From: Armatimonas rosea
Lineage (GTDB): Bacteria; Armatimonadota; Armatimonadia; Armatimonadales; Armatimonadaceae
Direction: 5' to 3'
NCBI RefSeq assembly: GCF_014202505.1
Contig: NZ_JACHGW010000002.1
Location: 434,001 to 498,000 of the forward strand
Length of the DNA stretch: 64,000 bases
In this document: in pieces, positions 1 to 6,329 of the stretch
How positions within the stretch are numbered: the stretch's first letter is position 1
Layout: the number at the start of each line of letters is the position of its first letter
Program-made: the position numbers and the translations under genes
Notes under the pieces: model-generated
The model's input: the letters and a program-made list of their open reading frames with translations, nothing else
Told to the model about the DNA's origin: nothing
Databases searched by the model: none

Positions 1-2
1 AC

Positions 3-131
3 AACCCTGCCAACGCGGGAGCGGCGCGTGCCACCAGCCCCGACTCCCTCGACCCGATCCTCTACGGCTACGCCGCGCTTGAGGGCCAGCTGGTGATCCG
101 GCTGGGCTCGCACCTCTTCTGCGTGCGCTAG
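3..131 (+). CDS. C-terminal fragment of a PQQ-like beta-propeller protein (partial)
   Basis: The frame is open from the left edge and ends at TAG 129-131, giving 42 residues. The tail, ending in LVIRLGSHLFCVR, resembles the last blade of PQQ/quinoprotein-like beta-propellers, which often finish with a 'lyiRtgthLyci' strand. Only this end is visible, so the function of the whole protein cannot be judged. Its stop codon shares a CTAG with the stop of the convergent gene to the right. The family call rests on a short pattern and is tentative. Confidence 0.5.
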   Translation, partial: NPANAGAARATSPDSLDPILYGYAALEGQLVIRLGSHLFCVR

Positions 132-799
132 CCGACTGGCACCAGTAGCTCGGCATCGTCGTTTGCCGGCGAGCCGACACGCTTGCTGACAAAGATCGCG
201 TCCATTTGATCGGCGGGAAAAGGAGAAAACAAAGGCGGGAGGTCGAGGGGCTTGTAGCGCCCCACCTCCAGCCACATCGCCTCGTCGTCGGGGTTTTGCA
301 GGATCACCGGCATGCGCTCGTGGATTGGGGCGACCAGCGCGTTGGCCTCGGTGGTGAGCACCGTGCAGGTACGCAAGGGCGAGCCATCGGGCGCGTGCCA
401 CTCTTCGTAGAGGCCCGCGAAGGCAAAGAGCTCGCCGCCGCGCACACGGAAGTGCGTGGGCTGCTTGGTCTTGCGGTCCCACTCGTAGAACCCATCGGCG
501 GGGATCAGGCACCGGCGGCGGGAGAGGGCGTGCTTGAAGCTGGGCTTCTCCTGCACGGTCTCGCTGCGGGCATTGATGAGCTTGCTGGCGATGGCTGTGT
601 CTTTCGCCCAGAACGGCACCAGCCCCCAGTGAAGCGGCTCCAGCAGGCGCTCCGCGCGCGGCCCGTGCGCCGTGACCGCCGCGACGGGCTGGGTCGGGGC
701 GATATTGTAGCGCGCGGTCGGCTCGAACAAGCTCCCCTGAATGTCGAAGCGCGCCATAAGCTCATCGGGGCCGTGGTGCATCGTGAATCGTCCACACAT
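128..799 (-). CDS. yedK: SOS response-associated peptidase / abasic-site shield protein (HMCES/YedK, SRAP family)
   Basis: A 223-residue SRAP protein. Family members form a covalent thiazolidine link between Cys2 and abasic sites in single-stranded DNA, protecting forks. The sequence shows the obligatory MCGRF start, the NIAPTQ motif near residue 38, RCLIPADGFYEW with the conserved Glu, and HERMPVIL with the active-site His. The start at 799 is fixed because catalytic Cys must be residue 2; the frame stays open 32 codons upstream but that stretch has no family similarity. A TATAAC hexamer lies six bases before the ATG, fitting a leaderless transcript. The stop overlaps the neighbour's stop in CTAG (128-131). 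Confidence 0.95.
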   Translation of the reverse strand: MCGRFTMHHGPDELMARFDIQGSLFEPTARYNIAPTQPVAAVTAHGPRAERLLEPLHWGLVPFWAKDTAIASKLINARSETVQEKPSFKHALSRRRCLIPADGFYEWDRKTKQPTHFRVRGGELFAFAGLYEEWHAPDGSPLRTCTVLTTEANALVAPIHERMPVILQNPDDEAMWLEVGRYKPLDLPPLFSPFPADQMDAIFVSKRVGSPANDDAELLVPVG

Positions 800-805
800 A
801 AGTTT

Positions 806-811
806 GTTATA
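806..811 (-). promoter_or_regulatory. -10-like element for the yedK-like gene
   Basis: TATAAC on the minus strand ends six bases before the ATG at 799, with no Shine-Dalgarno between. This matches the spacing seen at many other operon heads here. Confidence 0.45.
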
Positions 812-843
812 CCTGATGGTCCCGCCCGTTGGATCGCCCCGGG

Positions 844-985
844 TAGATCGCCCCCATGAACGGGGGCGTCTTGCTGTCGTCGCAAGCTCCGACACGAAGG
901 CCTTCGGCCATACCGAATTATGGCCGGAATGGCCTTCGTAGCCAAAGGCTCTCCAGTCCGGCCGTTCTAATCGGCCGGAGCTCCA
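844..985. repeat. Intergenic hairpin element, copy A (three-hairpin architecture)
   Basis: Three consecutive inverted repeats fill this gap. The left hairpin has arms 849-855 and 862-868. The central nested hairpin has outer arms CGAAGGCC 895-902 and 931-938, and inner arms GGCCATA 906-912 and 919-925 around the loop CCGAAT. The right hairpin has arms TCCGGCCG 957-964 and 972-979 around the loop TTCTAAT. The central and right loops recur in other gaps of the window with different but still complementary stems. No T-run follows, so this is not a classical terminator. Confidence 0.75.
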
Positions 986-995
986 ACGGGCCGGG

Positions 996-1025
996 TTGGC
1001 AATATCTCAAAAATTGAGATATGAT
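996..1025 (+). promoter_or_regulatory. padR promoter with palindromic operator
   Basis: TTGGCA (996-1001), an 18-bp spacer and TATGAT (1020-1025) make a plausible sigma-70 promoter. A perfect inverted repeat with 9-bp arms, ATATCTCAA (1002-1010) and TTGAGATAT (1014-1022), separated by AAA, fills the spacer and runs into the -10. PadR-type regulators usually repress their own promoter by binding such AT-rich dyads, so autoregulation is the likely role (inference). Confidence 0.7.
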
Positions 1026-1044
1026 GTTTTTGGAGATAACTCAA

Positions 1045-1368
1045 ATGGCATTTCGTGGGGACACCGAGGCACTTATTCTTGCGACTCTTTCCGGGGGGCC
1101 ACAGCACGGCTATGAGATCACACGGCGGGTCAATGGGCTGGACGGCATGAAGATTCAAGACGGCCAGCTCTACCCGATCCTGCACCGGCTGGAGAGCGAG
1201 GGGATGATCACGGCGGAGTGGGTGCCCCAAGAAGGTAAGCCCGCCCGCAAGGTCTACCGGCTCACGGAGGCGGGGGGGAAGAAACTGGAGGAGAAGCGCA
1301 CGGACTGGGAGACCTTCGCTAGCTCCGTCTCCGCGCTCTTGGCCAAGCCGGAGGTACGCAATGCCTAA
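1045..1368 (+). CDS. PadR-family transcriptional regulator
   Basis: A 107-residue winged-helix regulator. The run GDTEALILATLSGGPQHGYEIT, followed by QDGQLYPILHRLESEG, is the PadR DNA-binding core; a C-terminal helix (KKLEEKRTDWETF) would dimerise. The ATG at 1045 is preferred over 1021 because a GGAGAT ribosome site (1032-1037) sits eight bases upstream and family similarity begins there. The gene overlaps the following membrane-protein gene by eight bases. PadR regulators are commonly coupled to a HAAS-domain membrane partner, as here. The dyad just upstream suggests autorepression. Confidence 0.93.
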   Translation: MAFRGDTEALILATLSGGPQHGYEITRRVNGLDGMKIQDGQLYPILHRLESEGMITAEWVPQEGKPARKVYRLTEAGGKKLEEKRTDWETFASSVSALLAKPEVRNA

Positions 1369-2572
1369 GCTGAAAGCCGCGCCGGAGACTATCGCCGAGT
1401 ACAGCGATGCCCTCCGCCAGCGCCTCGCCGGAACCCTGCCTCCTGAGAAAATCGACGAAGTGGTCGCCGAGACCCAGGCACACCTGGAAGACAGCGCCGC
1501 CGACCTACGCTACCAAGCCGATATCTACGAGCGCCAGGCCATCAGTCAGTTTGTGCCCGTGGGCACGCTCTCCCAGGGAATCAGCCGCGCGTGGGCACCC
1601 ACTTTCCTGCGGCACAGCGGGACACGGCCTCTCCAGCTGGTCAGCTGCCTCCTCGCCTGCCTGGGGACTCTGGCGGGGCTGGCGGCACTCACCTGGCGGG
1701 GCTACGCAAACCCCCTCACGCTGGCGGCTGTGCTCGTCCTGCCCCTGAGCTTTCTCCTCGCAGCTCTCGCCTGCCGCCCCCAGCCGCGTCGCTTTATCCC
1801 CGGAGGAGTCGCCGCGATCCTGCTCTGTTCGGTCTGGGGCGGCTGGAAGCTCACCCTGCTCTATCCAAAGCCCATAGTTGCATTTGATCCCAGCTGGCTG
1901 GTCTCGCGCTTCGATGCGCCGGCTCAGGCCCAGCAGGCTCGCCTAGAGAGTGTCCGGACCGCCAAGCGAGTGGCCTTTCTCCATCTGGGCCTCAAGTTTA
2001 TCGGGAATGCCGTGACCGACCACGAGGTGAAAAACAGCCTTGCGAGCTACCGAAAAACCGTCTGGGGAGCGGGAGGCATCCCTATCTCCAAGGCGATCTT
2101 CAATGCGGAGAGTGCCTGGTACGGGCGCCTACGGCGTGATCCCCAGCTCAAGCTCACCCGCGAGCTTGTCAATAACGCCACCACCACGAGCTTCTCTCTT
2201 ATCGCTCGTTTCCTTCCCGCTGGCCTAAAGGCAGAGAGGAGCATTCTTGTCCCCCGTGAAGATGGTAGGGGCTATGACCGCGAGCCCTTTCCGATCGCGG
2301 CACGCGCCTACTGGCATGAGCGTGGCCCCCAAGACCTTGAGTTCACTGTCGGGGCCCGGATCATTGCTCAGGACGAGCTGGCCAAGCTAGAGCGGCTCAT
2401 GGCGGCGCCCCGTGAGCGCTTTGAGGCGCAGGCGGCACGGCAAGTCGGAGTCCTGGCGGCGGGCTATGTCGGGAGCCTCGTTCTCGCCGACCTGCTGGGG
2501 GGCTACCTGGGAATGGCACTGCTGCGCCTGAGCCGGCGGCGGCGCACGCGGCGGGTTGGGCTGGGAGCGTAG
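1361..2572 (+). CDS. Membrane protein with N-terminal HAAS-like (permease-prefix) domain
   Basis: A 403-residue protein translationally coupled to padR. Residues 1-50 form an acidic helical stretch with a HAAS/permease-prefix look (ETIAEYSDALRQRL, then VVAETQAHLEDS). Three hydrophobic segments follow at about 88-108, 113-133 and 140-160, then a long extracytoplasmic part of some 190 residues, and a last membrane helix near 368-392 before an Arg-rich tail. PadR-HAAS pairs are thought to couple membrane or drug-stress sensing to transcription. The large soluble domain is unrecognised. The pairing is solid; the molecular function is unknown. Confidence 0.75.
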   Translation: MPKLKAAPETIAEYSDALRQRLAGTLPPEKIDEVVAETQAHLEDSAADLRYQADIYERQAISQFVPVGTLSQGISRAWAPTFLRHSGTRPLQLVSCLLACLGTLAGLAALTWRGYANPLTLAAVLVLPLSFLLAALACRPQPRRFIPGGVAAILLCSVWGGWKLTLLYPKPIVAFDPSWLVSRFDAPAQAQQARLESVRTAKRVAFLHLGLKFIGNAVTDHEVKNSLASYRKTVWGAGGIPISKAIFNAESAWYGRLRRDPQLKLTRELVNNATTTSFSLIARFLPAGLKAERSILVPREDGRGYDREPFPIAARAYWHERGPQDLEFTVGARIIAQDELAKLERLMAAPRERFEAQAARQVGVLAAGYVGSLVLADLLGGYLGMALLRLSRRRRTRRVGLGA

Positions 2573-2602
2573 TGGGTATACTTGGGGTAAGGAGAACAAC
2601 CT

Positions 2603-3439
2603 ATGCCTGAGTTTGATGCCCGCTCCGAGACCAATCTCGCCACGCTACGCCCCAAGGCCCAGCCCCACTTTCGCGCGCTGCTGCGCGCCCTGAAGACCTA
2701 TGCCACGAGCCACGGCCTCGACGTGAAGATCATCAGCGCCAACCGGACCTGGGCGGAGCAGGACGCGCTCTTTGCCAAGGGGCGCACGGCACCGGGGCCG
2801 AAGGTCACCAATGCGCGTGGGGGCCAGAGCAACCACAACTTCCAGATCGCGGTGGATATTGGGCTCTTCAAAGATGGCAAGTACCTCGAGGAGTCCGTGC
2901 ACTACGATAAGATGGGGCCGCTGGGCGAGGCACTGGGCCTAGAGTGGGGCGGGAGCTGGCACGATCTCTCAGACGCGCCGCACTACCAGATCAAGACCAA
3001 TAAAAAAGTCTCCGTGCTCCGTGAGCTCGTGCGCACCCAGGGCTGGCCCGCGATCGATGCGCTCATCCCGACCTTTGTCGAGCACCCGAGCCCTGTACCT
3101 GCACCCACCCCGAGCCCTGCCCCCACTCTGGACCCGGTGACGGTCTTTCTGGACCACGGCGACGGTGCCAAGAAAATCGAGCTGGATGCCTGGTTTATCG
3201 AGAGCCGTGTCTGGGTGGCGATCCGCGACTGGACGGACTATTTTGGCGGTAGCCTGCTGGAGAAAGACGGCAAGTACTCCCTGCTCCTCAACGACCAGAG
3301 CGCGGCGATCAAGACCCAGGTGATCAACGAGCGGACCGTGGCGAAGTTTGCGGATATCAATGCCGTGCTGGGCTGGAACTTCTCCTTCAACGGTGCCGCC
3401 CGCCCAAGAACCCTCACCATCCACCCCGACAAGGACTAG
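2603..3439 (+). CDS. M15-family (VanY/Ply500-like) peptidoglycan peptidase with C-terminal stalk-like domain
   Basis: A 278-residue protein. Residues 1-155 are an M15C-type D-Ala-D-Ala carboxypeptidase / L-Ala-D-Glu endopeptidase domain: NRTWAEQDALFAKG, then SNHNFQIAVD carrying zinc ligands His78 and Asp85, and a third ligand His127 in DAPHYQ. A Pro-rich linker (about 161-178) joins a roughly 100-residue C-terminal domain resembling copper-amine-oxidase-N/stalk domains, which may bind the wall or dimerise. No signal peptide is visible, so the enzyme is cytoplasmic, lysis-released or exported by another route. A strong GGAGAA ribosome site (2591-2596) precedes the ATG. Confidence 0.88.
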   Translation: MPEFDARSETNLATLRPKAQPHFRALLRALKTYATSHGLDVKIISANRTWAEQDALFAKGRTAPGPKVTNARGGQSNHNFQIAVDIGLFKDGKYLEESVHYDKMGPLGEALGLEWGGSWHDLSDAPHYQIKTNKKVSVLRELVRTQGWPAIDALIPTFVEHPSPVPAPTPSPAPTLDPVTVFLDHGDGAKKIELDAWFIESRVWVAIRDWTDYFGGSLLEKDGKYSLLLNDQSAAIKTQVINERTVAKFADINAVLGWNFSFNGAARPRTLTIHPDKD

Positions 3440-3441
3440 CG

Positions 3442-3807
3442 GTGGTCCTTCATTGTGCTGTCTGTGGTATCGCCCTCACGCGGGAGCTGAGGGCTCTTAC
3501 CGATCTGGCACTTCTTTCCGGCCAGGAGGAGACTCCTCTTCTACCCCAGGGATACTCCTACCAGGAGCCCGAGTCTGACTTGGAAGCGTGGCATCCTGGA
3601 GAGCTCATGGTAAACCTGGCGGACCTTCTTCAGATAAGGCACCACCCTGACCGTCGTAGGCACAATGGCTGCTGCGGGCGGGATGGGCTGGATGGCATGA
3701 ACTTGGTCTGTGTCAATGGACACGAGGTAGGAACAGAGCGCTCTGACTGTTGCATGCCGCACTATGCGCATTTCCCTCCTGAGACCATACGCGTGATCGA
3801 GGACTAG
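3442..3807 (+). CDS. Small cysteine-rich protein of unknown function
   Basis: A 121-residue protein starting two bases after the peptidase stop, so probably cotranscribed. It opens with a CAVCG knuckle (residues 5-9) and has further Cys/His clusters (HNGCCGRDG near 75-83, CVNGHEVG, SDCCMPHY), which suggests one or two structural metal sites. Small proteins starting 'lhCvvCg..LT' are scattered in Planctomycetes-like genomes, but I know no function. The stop shares CTAG 3804-3807 with the convergent acyltransferase gene. Confidence 0.7.
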   Translation: MVLHCAVCGIALTRELRALTDLALLSGQEETPLLPQGYSYQEPESDLEAWHPGELMVNLADLLQIRHHPDRRRHNGCCGRDGLDGMNLVCVNGHEVGTERSDCCMPHYAHFPPETIRVIED

Positions 3808-4754
3808 CTCTGCCACTTTGCCTTGAGCGCCGCTCGGTCGTAGCCGGCGGGCCAGTGGGCGGCGTTTTTGTCGTCGAAGGCGGATTTCCAGCGGTTGTGG
3901 AGCCAGAGGTACTGCTCGGGGTAGGCACGGATGCCCTCTTCAAGCGCTACATTGATCCGCGCCATCAGGCTCGCCTCGCTCTCGCCTTCTTGCGGCCAGA
4001 GCGGGGCGTGGATGACGATCTTATAGCTGGTGTCGGGTTTCATGACACAGTAGCAGGGCATGATAGGCGCGCCTGTCTTGAGCGCGAGCGTCGCTGGGCC
4101 GCTGACCGTGCCCGCAGGAACCCCAAGAAACGGGACAAAGACATCGCCGCTGTTCTGGTCGGGGAGGATGGCGATTGCCTGCCCTTTTTTGAGGGCCACA
4201 AAGAGCTTGCGCACCGACGCGCCACCCTTGCTGACGATCTCATAGCCGCCGCTGGCGCGGATCTTCTTGACGGTCGCCCCAAAGACGGGATCGTTGGGAT
4301 CGCGGGCGACCACCGTGAGCGGGACACCGCACTTGGCGGCGTAGCGTGCGAAGATCTCAAAGTTCCCCAGGTGCCCACAGACCCCGATAATGCCTTTCCC
4401 CGCCGCGAGCGCATCTTGCGTGTGCTCCCAGCCCTCGATCTCCGTCACCATCTCAAGGATCGTGTCGTCGCCGCGCATCGCCGAGCGGTAGAAGTCCAGC
4501 GTGACCCGTCCAAAGTGCTCAAAGACCTTGCGGGTGAGCGTCAGGCGCTGCGCCTCGGTGAGGGAGTCGCCGTAGATCAGGTTCAGGTTCCGCAGTGCCG
4601 TGGTGCGAGAGCGCTTGACCGCCCGAAAGCCGAGGCGGCCCAGCCTCTCCCCGAGGCGCAGGGCTTTCTCGCGGGACATGCGGCCCACCTTATCGCCCAG
4701 ACGCTCCAAGGTGTGGGCAAGAAACCGCTGAAAGACAAGGGTCGAGCGTGTCAT
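3804..4754 (-). CDS. LpxL/HtrB-type lysophospholipid (lipid A) acyltransferase
   Basis: A 316-residue inner-membrane-associated acyltransferase. The family adds secondary acyl chains to lipid A or lyso-lipids. The HX4(D/E) catalytic motif is HLGNFE at residues 128-133, followed by the conserved ARDPNDP stretch and the LPDQNSGDVFVPFLGVPAGT acceptor-site block near 200. Length fits the family (290-330). Presence of the gene supports an outer membrane with LPS-like lipid. A TATGAT hexamer (4763-4768) lies eight bases before the ATG with AGAGGGG between, so either leaderless or SD-led translation is possible. No other lipid A gene is adjacent. Confidence 0.93.
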   Translation of the reverse strand: MTRSTLVFQRFLAHTLERLGDKVGRMSREKALRLGERLGRLGFRAVKRSRTTALRNLNLIYGDSLTEAQRLTLTRKVFEHFGRVTLDFYRSAMRGDDTILEMVTEIEGWEHTQDALAAGKGIIGVCGHLGNFEIFARYAAKCGVPLTVVARDPNDPVFGATVKKIRASGGYEIVSKGGASVRKLFVALKKGQAIAILPDQNSGDVFVPFLGVPAGTVSGPATLALKTGAPIMPCYCVMKPDTSYKIVIHAPLWPQEGESEASLMARINVALEEGIRAYPEQYLWLHNRWKSAFDDKNAAHWPAGYDRAALKAKWQS

Positions 4755-4782
4755 ACCCCTCTATCATACCGTCCCCCCGTGA

Positions 4783-4788
4783 TAGAAT
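4783..4788 (+). promoter_or_regulatory. Extended -10 (TG-N-TAGAAT) for the McsA-like gene
   Basis: TAGAAT preceded by TGA (4780-4782) forms an extended -10. It ends six bases before the ATC at 4795, the spacing used by the other predicted leaderless genes in the window. Confidence 0.5.
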
Positions 4789-4794
4789 TCAGGC

Positions 4795-5064
4795 ATCGCA
4801 ATCCGCAAAGACATCTGGCAGGGAACCACGTGCCGCCGCTGTGGCCTGACCTTTGAGGCGCTCTGTGACGAGGGGCTCTTTGGCTGTGCGCACTGCTACG
4901 TGACCTTTCGCGGGCTGATCGAAGCCGCCATCCCCGAGCTCCACGGGGTCTCCGTTCCGCTTCCCTGGGCCACGCGCCGCGCGGTGCTTCTTACGGCAGA
5001 AAACGAAACGGGCGAGCAGCCCGAAAGCCACTCGCCCGTGGTGTCTCCTCTTCCTCGTCGTTAG
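4795..5064 (+). CDS. McsA-like double CXXC zinc protein with apparent ATC start
   Basis: An 89-codon frame ending at TAG 5062-5064 that has no ATG, GTG or TTG before its conserved core. It encodes TTCRRCGLTFEALC followed by GLFGCAHCYVTF, matching the N-terminal zinc-binding pattern of McsA, the activator of the McsB arginine kinase (CPxCG..F....G.lGC..CY.tF). Cys pairs are at residues 13/16 and 31/34. An upstream in-frame TAG at 4783-4785 limits the start. A leaderless mRNA from the extended -10 would begin at ATC 4795. Either ATC is used, or the start codon is mutated and the gene decaying. The stop lies 12 bases from the convergent sigma-factor stop. Confidence 0.6.
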   Translation: MAIRKDIWQGTTCRRCGLTFEALCDEGLFGCAHCYVTFRGLIEAAIPELHGVSVPLPWATRRAVLLTAENETGEQPESHSPVVSPLPRR

Positions 5065-5076
5065 GTCTTGGACCCA

Positions 5077-5679
5077 TTAGTCCACCATGCAGGCCGTCTG
5101 GGTGACATCGGCGTAGGCCTGGCGGATGCCGCGGACGTGGTAGGCGACGTTCGCAGAGGTGCAGCCCAGCGAGTCGCCGATCTGCCGCCACGTTCGTCCC
5201 TCCAGGAGCCCGCGCAGGATCGCCCGCTGCCGGGTGTTGAGGCGCGTCTCCAGGATCTCCAGCATCAGCCGGGTCTCCACTTCATCGGCGCCGGGCAGGT
5301 TGGCCCGGGTCGCGAAGTTGTTCTGAGTGTGCTCCTCGGTCTCCACCGTCAGGTCCTCAAGCGCCTCGTGGGAGCGCTTCTTGTTCCAGCGGATGTGGTC
5401 CAAGATCTGCCAGCGAGCATGCTTGAGCAGGTACTGGGACGGGGTTCCGATGGTCATGTCAACCGTGGGCAGGACCTCGTAGACCGCGACCCAGGCCTCC
5501 TGAAGCAGGTCGTTGGCATCCATCCCGGTTCGGGAGGCGTAGTAGCCCGCCAGAGACTCCAGGCGGGGGGTGAGCGACTTGCGAAGGCGCTCTTGCGCCC
5601 GGGTGTCGCCCTGCTTGGCACGCTGTAAAGTGAGCGTGTCCTGGTGCAGTATTCCCTTATCGATAGTTGCAGTGTTCAC
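5077..5679 (-). CDS. Small sigma-70-family RNA polymerase sigma factor
   Basis: About 200 residues when read from GTG 5679, which has GGAGAG six bases upstream (5686-5691); the frame remains open to ATG 5736. Region 2 is visible as DANDLLQEAWVAVYE with the following SQYLLKHARWQILDHIRWNKKR helix pair (core binding and -10 recognition), and region 4 as a C-terminal helix-turn-helix, TWRQIGDSLGCTSANVAYHVRGI. No region 1.1 or 3 is seen, so it is ECF-like in size. No anti-sigma gene adjoins it. The roughly 500-nt hairpin-rich stretch upstream may be its leader. Confidence 0.85.
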   Translation of the reverse strand: MNTATIDKGILHQDTLTLQRAKQGDTRAQERLRKSLTPRLESLAGYYASRTGMDANDLLQEAWVAVYEVLPTVDMTIGTPSQYLLKHARWQILDHIRWNKKRSHEALEDLTVETEEHTQNNFATRANLPGADEVETRLMLEILETRLNTRQRAILRGLLEGRTWRQIGDSLGCTSANVAYHVRGIRQAYADVTQTACMVD

Positions 5680-5879
5680 GGGATTCTCTCCGTCGGACCT
5701 GCGTAGAGACACAGCTCTAGCAGGGGCGGGCAGCATAAAAAACCGGTGGCAGGCTCTGCTGAAAAACTCAGGAGACTACCACTCTGCCAGGCATAAAGCT
5801 TGAAGGCAGACCTACACAAAAGTAGGGGCTATCGCTGCGGTAAATGATGACGAATGAGCGAAAAGGCGGGATGGGTTGG

Positions 5880-6182
5880 GGCCTCGGCTGCTTTCTCTGC
5901 AGCGTATCCCCTCCTGCGCTTCGCTCTTACAGGCGCGTTTGGGGTAGATACCCTGGTGAGGCGGTTCCGACCTGGGTACTTTGTTTACCCTGAATCGAGC
6001 CTCTATCCCGCGCTGCGGAGAGTAGATGGAGTATGGGGGTTTCGCTACAGAGAAACGCCAGGCGGGCATCCATCGGCATACCATTATTTAAGAGCCAATT
6101 GTTGCTTACCATGTTAGTCGTTCCTCCTGAGCATTCTGATGAGCCGTCTTTAGGGGTGCCGTCGTTCACGCACGAGCCCATC
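5880..6182 (-). ncRNA. Candidate structured RNA or long leader upstream of the sigma factor
   Basis: From 5737 to 6329 there is no convincing gene. Downstream of the minus-strand promoter at 6189-6217 the transcript could form several hairpins: GTTTC/GAAAC (about 6038-6055), GAGGC/GCCTC enclosing GGGTA/TACCC (about 5958-6004), GGGTA/TACCC (5942-5953), and GCTGC/GCAGC (5885-5901). Short frames exist, including an 84-codon one that would begin directly at the promoter and a 61-codon one behind AGGAGG (6123-6128), but their products resemble nothing I know. I found no tmRNA, RNase P, SRP or common riboswitch signature. It may be an independent RNA or the 5' leader of the sigma gene. Confidence 0.35.
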
Positions 6183-6188
6183 GTAAGC

Positions 6189-6217
6189 ATTATACGTTCT
6201 TCTCCCCTTTCTGCTAA
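6189..6217 (-). promoter_or_regulatory. Sigma-70-type promoter reading leftwards
   Basis: On the minus strand TTAGCA (6212-6217), a 17-bp spacer and a perfect TATAAT (6189-6194) form the best canonical promoter in this gap. It would start transcription near 6182 toward the sigma-factor gene. Confidence 0.6.
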
Positions 6218-6256
6218 AGAGTTAAAAAGAAATTTATTTTTTATTTTTTCTGGCGA

Positions 6257-6310
6257 TGCCTCCCCCGGCTCGCTCAGGCTCTCCAGCGCCCCCGCTCCAA
6301 CCGGGGGGGC
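6257..6310. repeat. Intergenic hairpin element, copy B (right half only)
   Basis: The block GGCTCTCCAG is followed by a hairpin with arms GCCCCCG (6288-6294) and the C/G-run 6302-6310 around the loop CTCCAAC. The same block and loop type occur in copies A and E. The left and central hairpins of the family are not evident here. The fumarase -10 starts eight bases downstream. Confidence 0.6.
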
Positions 6311-6317
6311 TTAGGGG

Positions 6318-6323
6318 TATACT
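6318..6323 (+). promoter_or_regulatory. -10-like element for the fumarase gene
   Basis: TATACT ends six bases before the ATG at 6330; there is no Shine-Dalgarno sequence, which predicts a leaderless mRNA. Confidence 0.55.
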
Positions 6324-6329
6324 CAAGCC

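Noticed and set aside
6133-6145. CTGATGAG on the plus strand, resembling the hammerhead ribozyme core.
   Set aside because: The required CGAAA segment after stem II is absent in the following 60 bases, and the arms do not form stems I-III.
5880-6182. tmRNA, RNase P or 6S RNA in the gap before the sigma factor.
   Set aside because: No tmRNA TTCGA/CCA ends or tag frame, no RNase P GAGGAAAGTC core, and no single long 6S-type hairpin were found.
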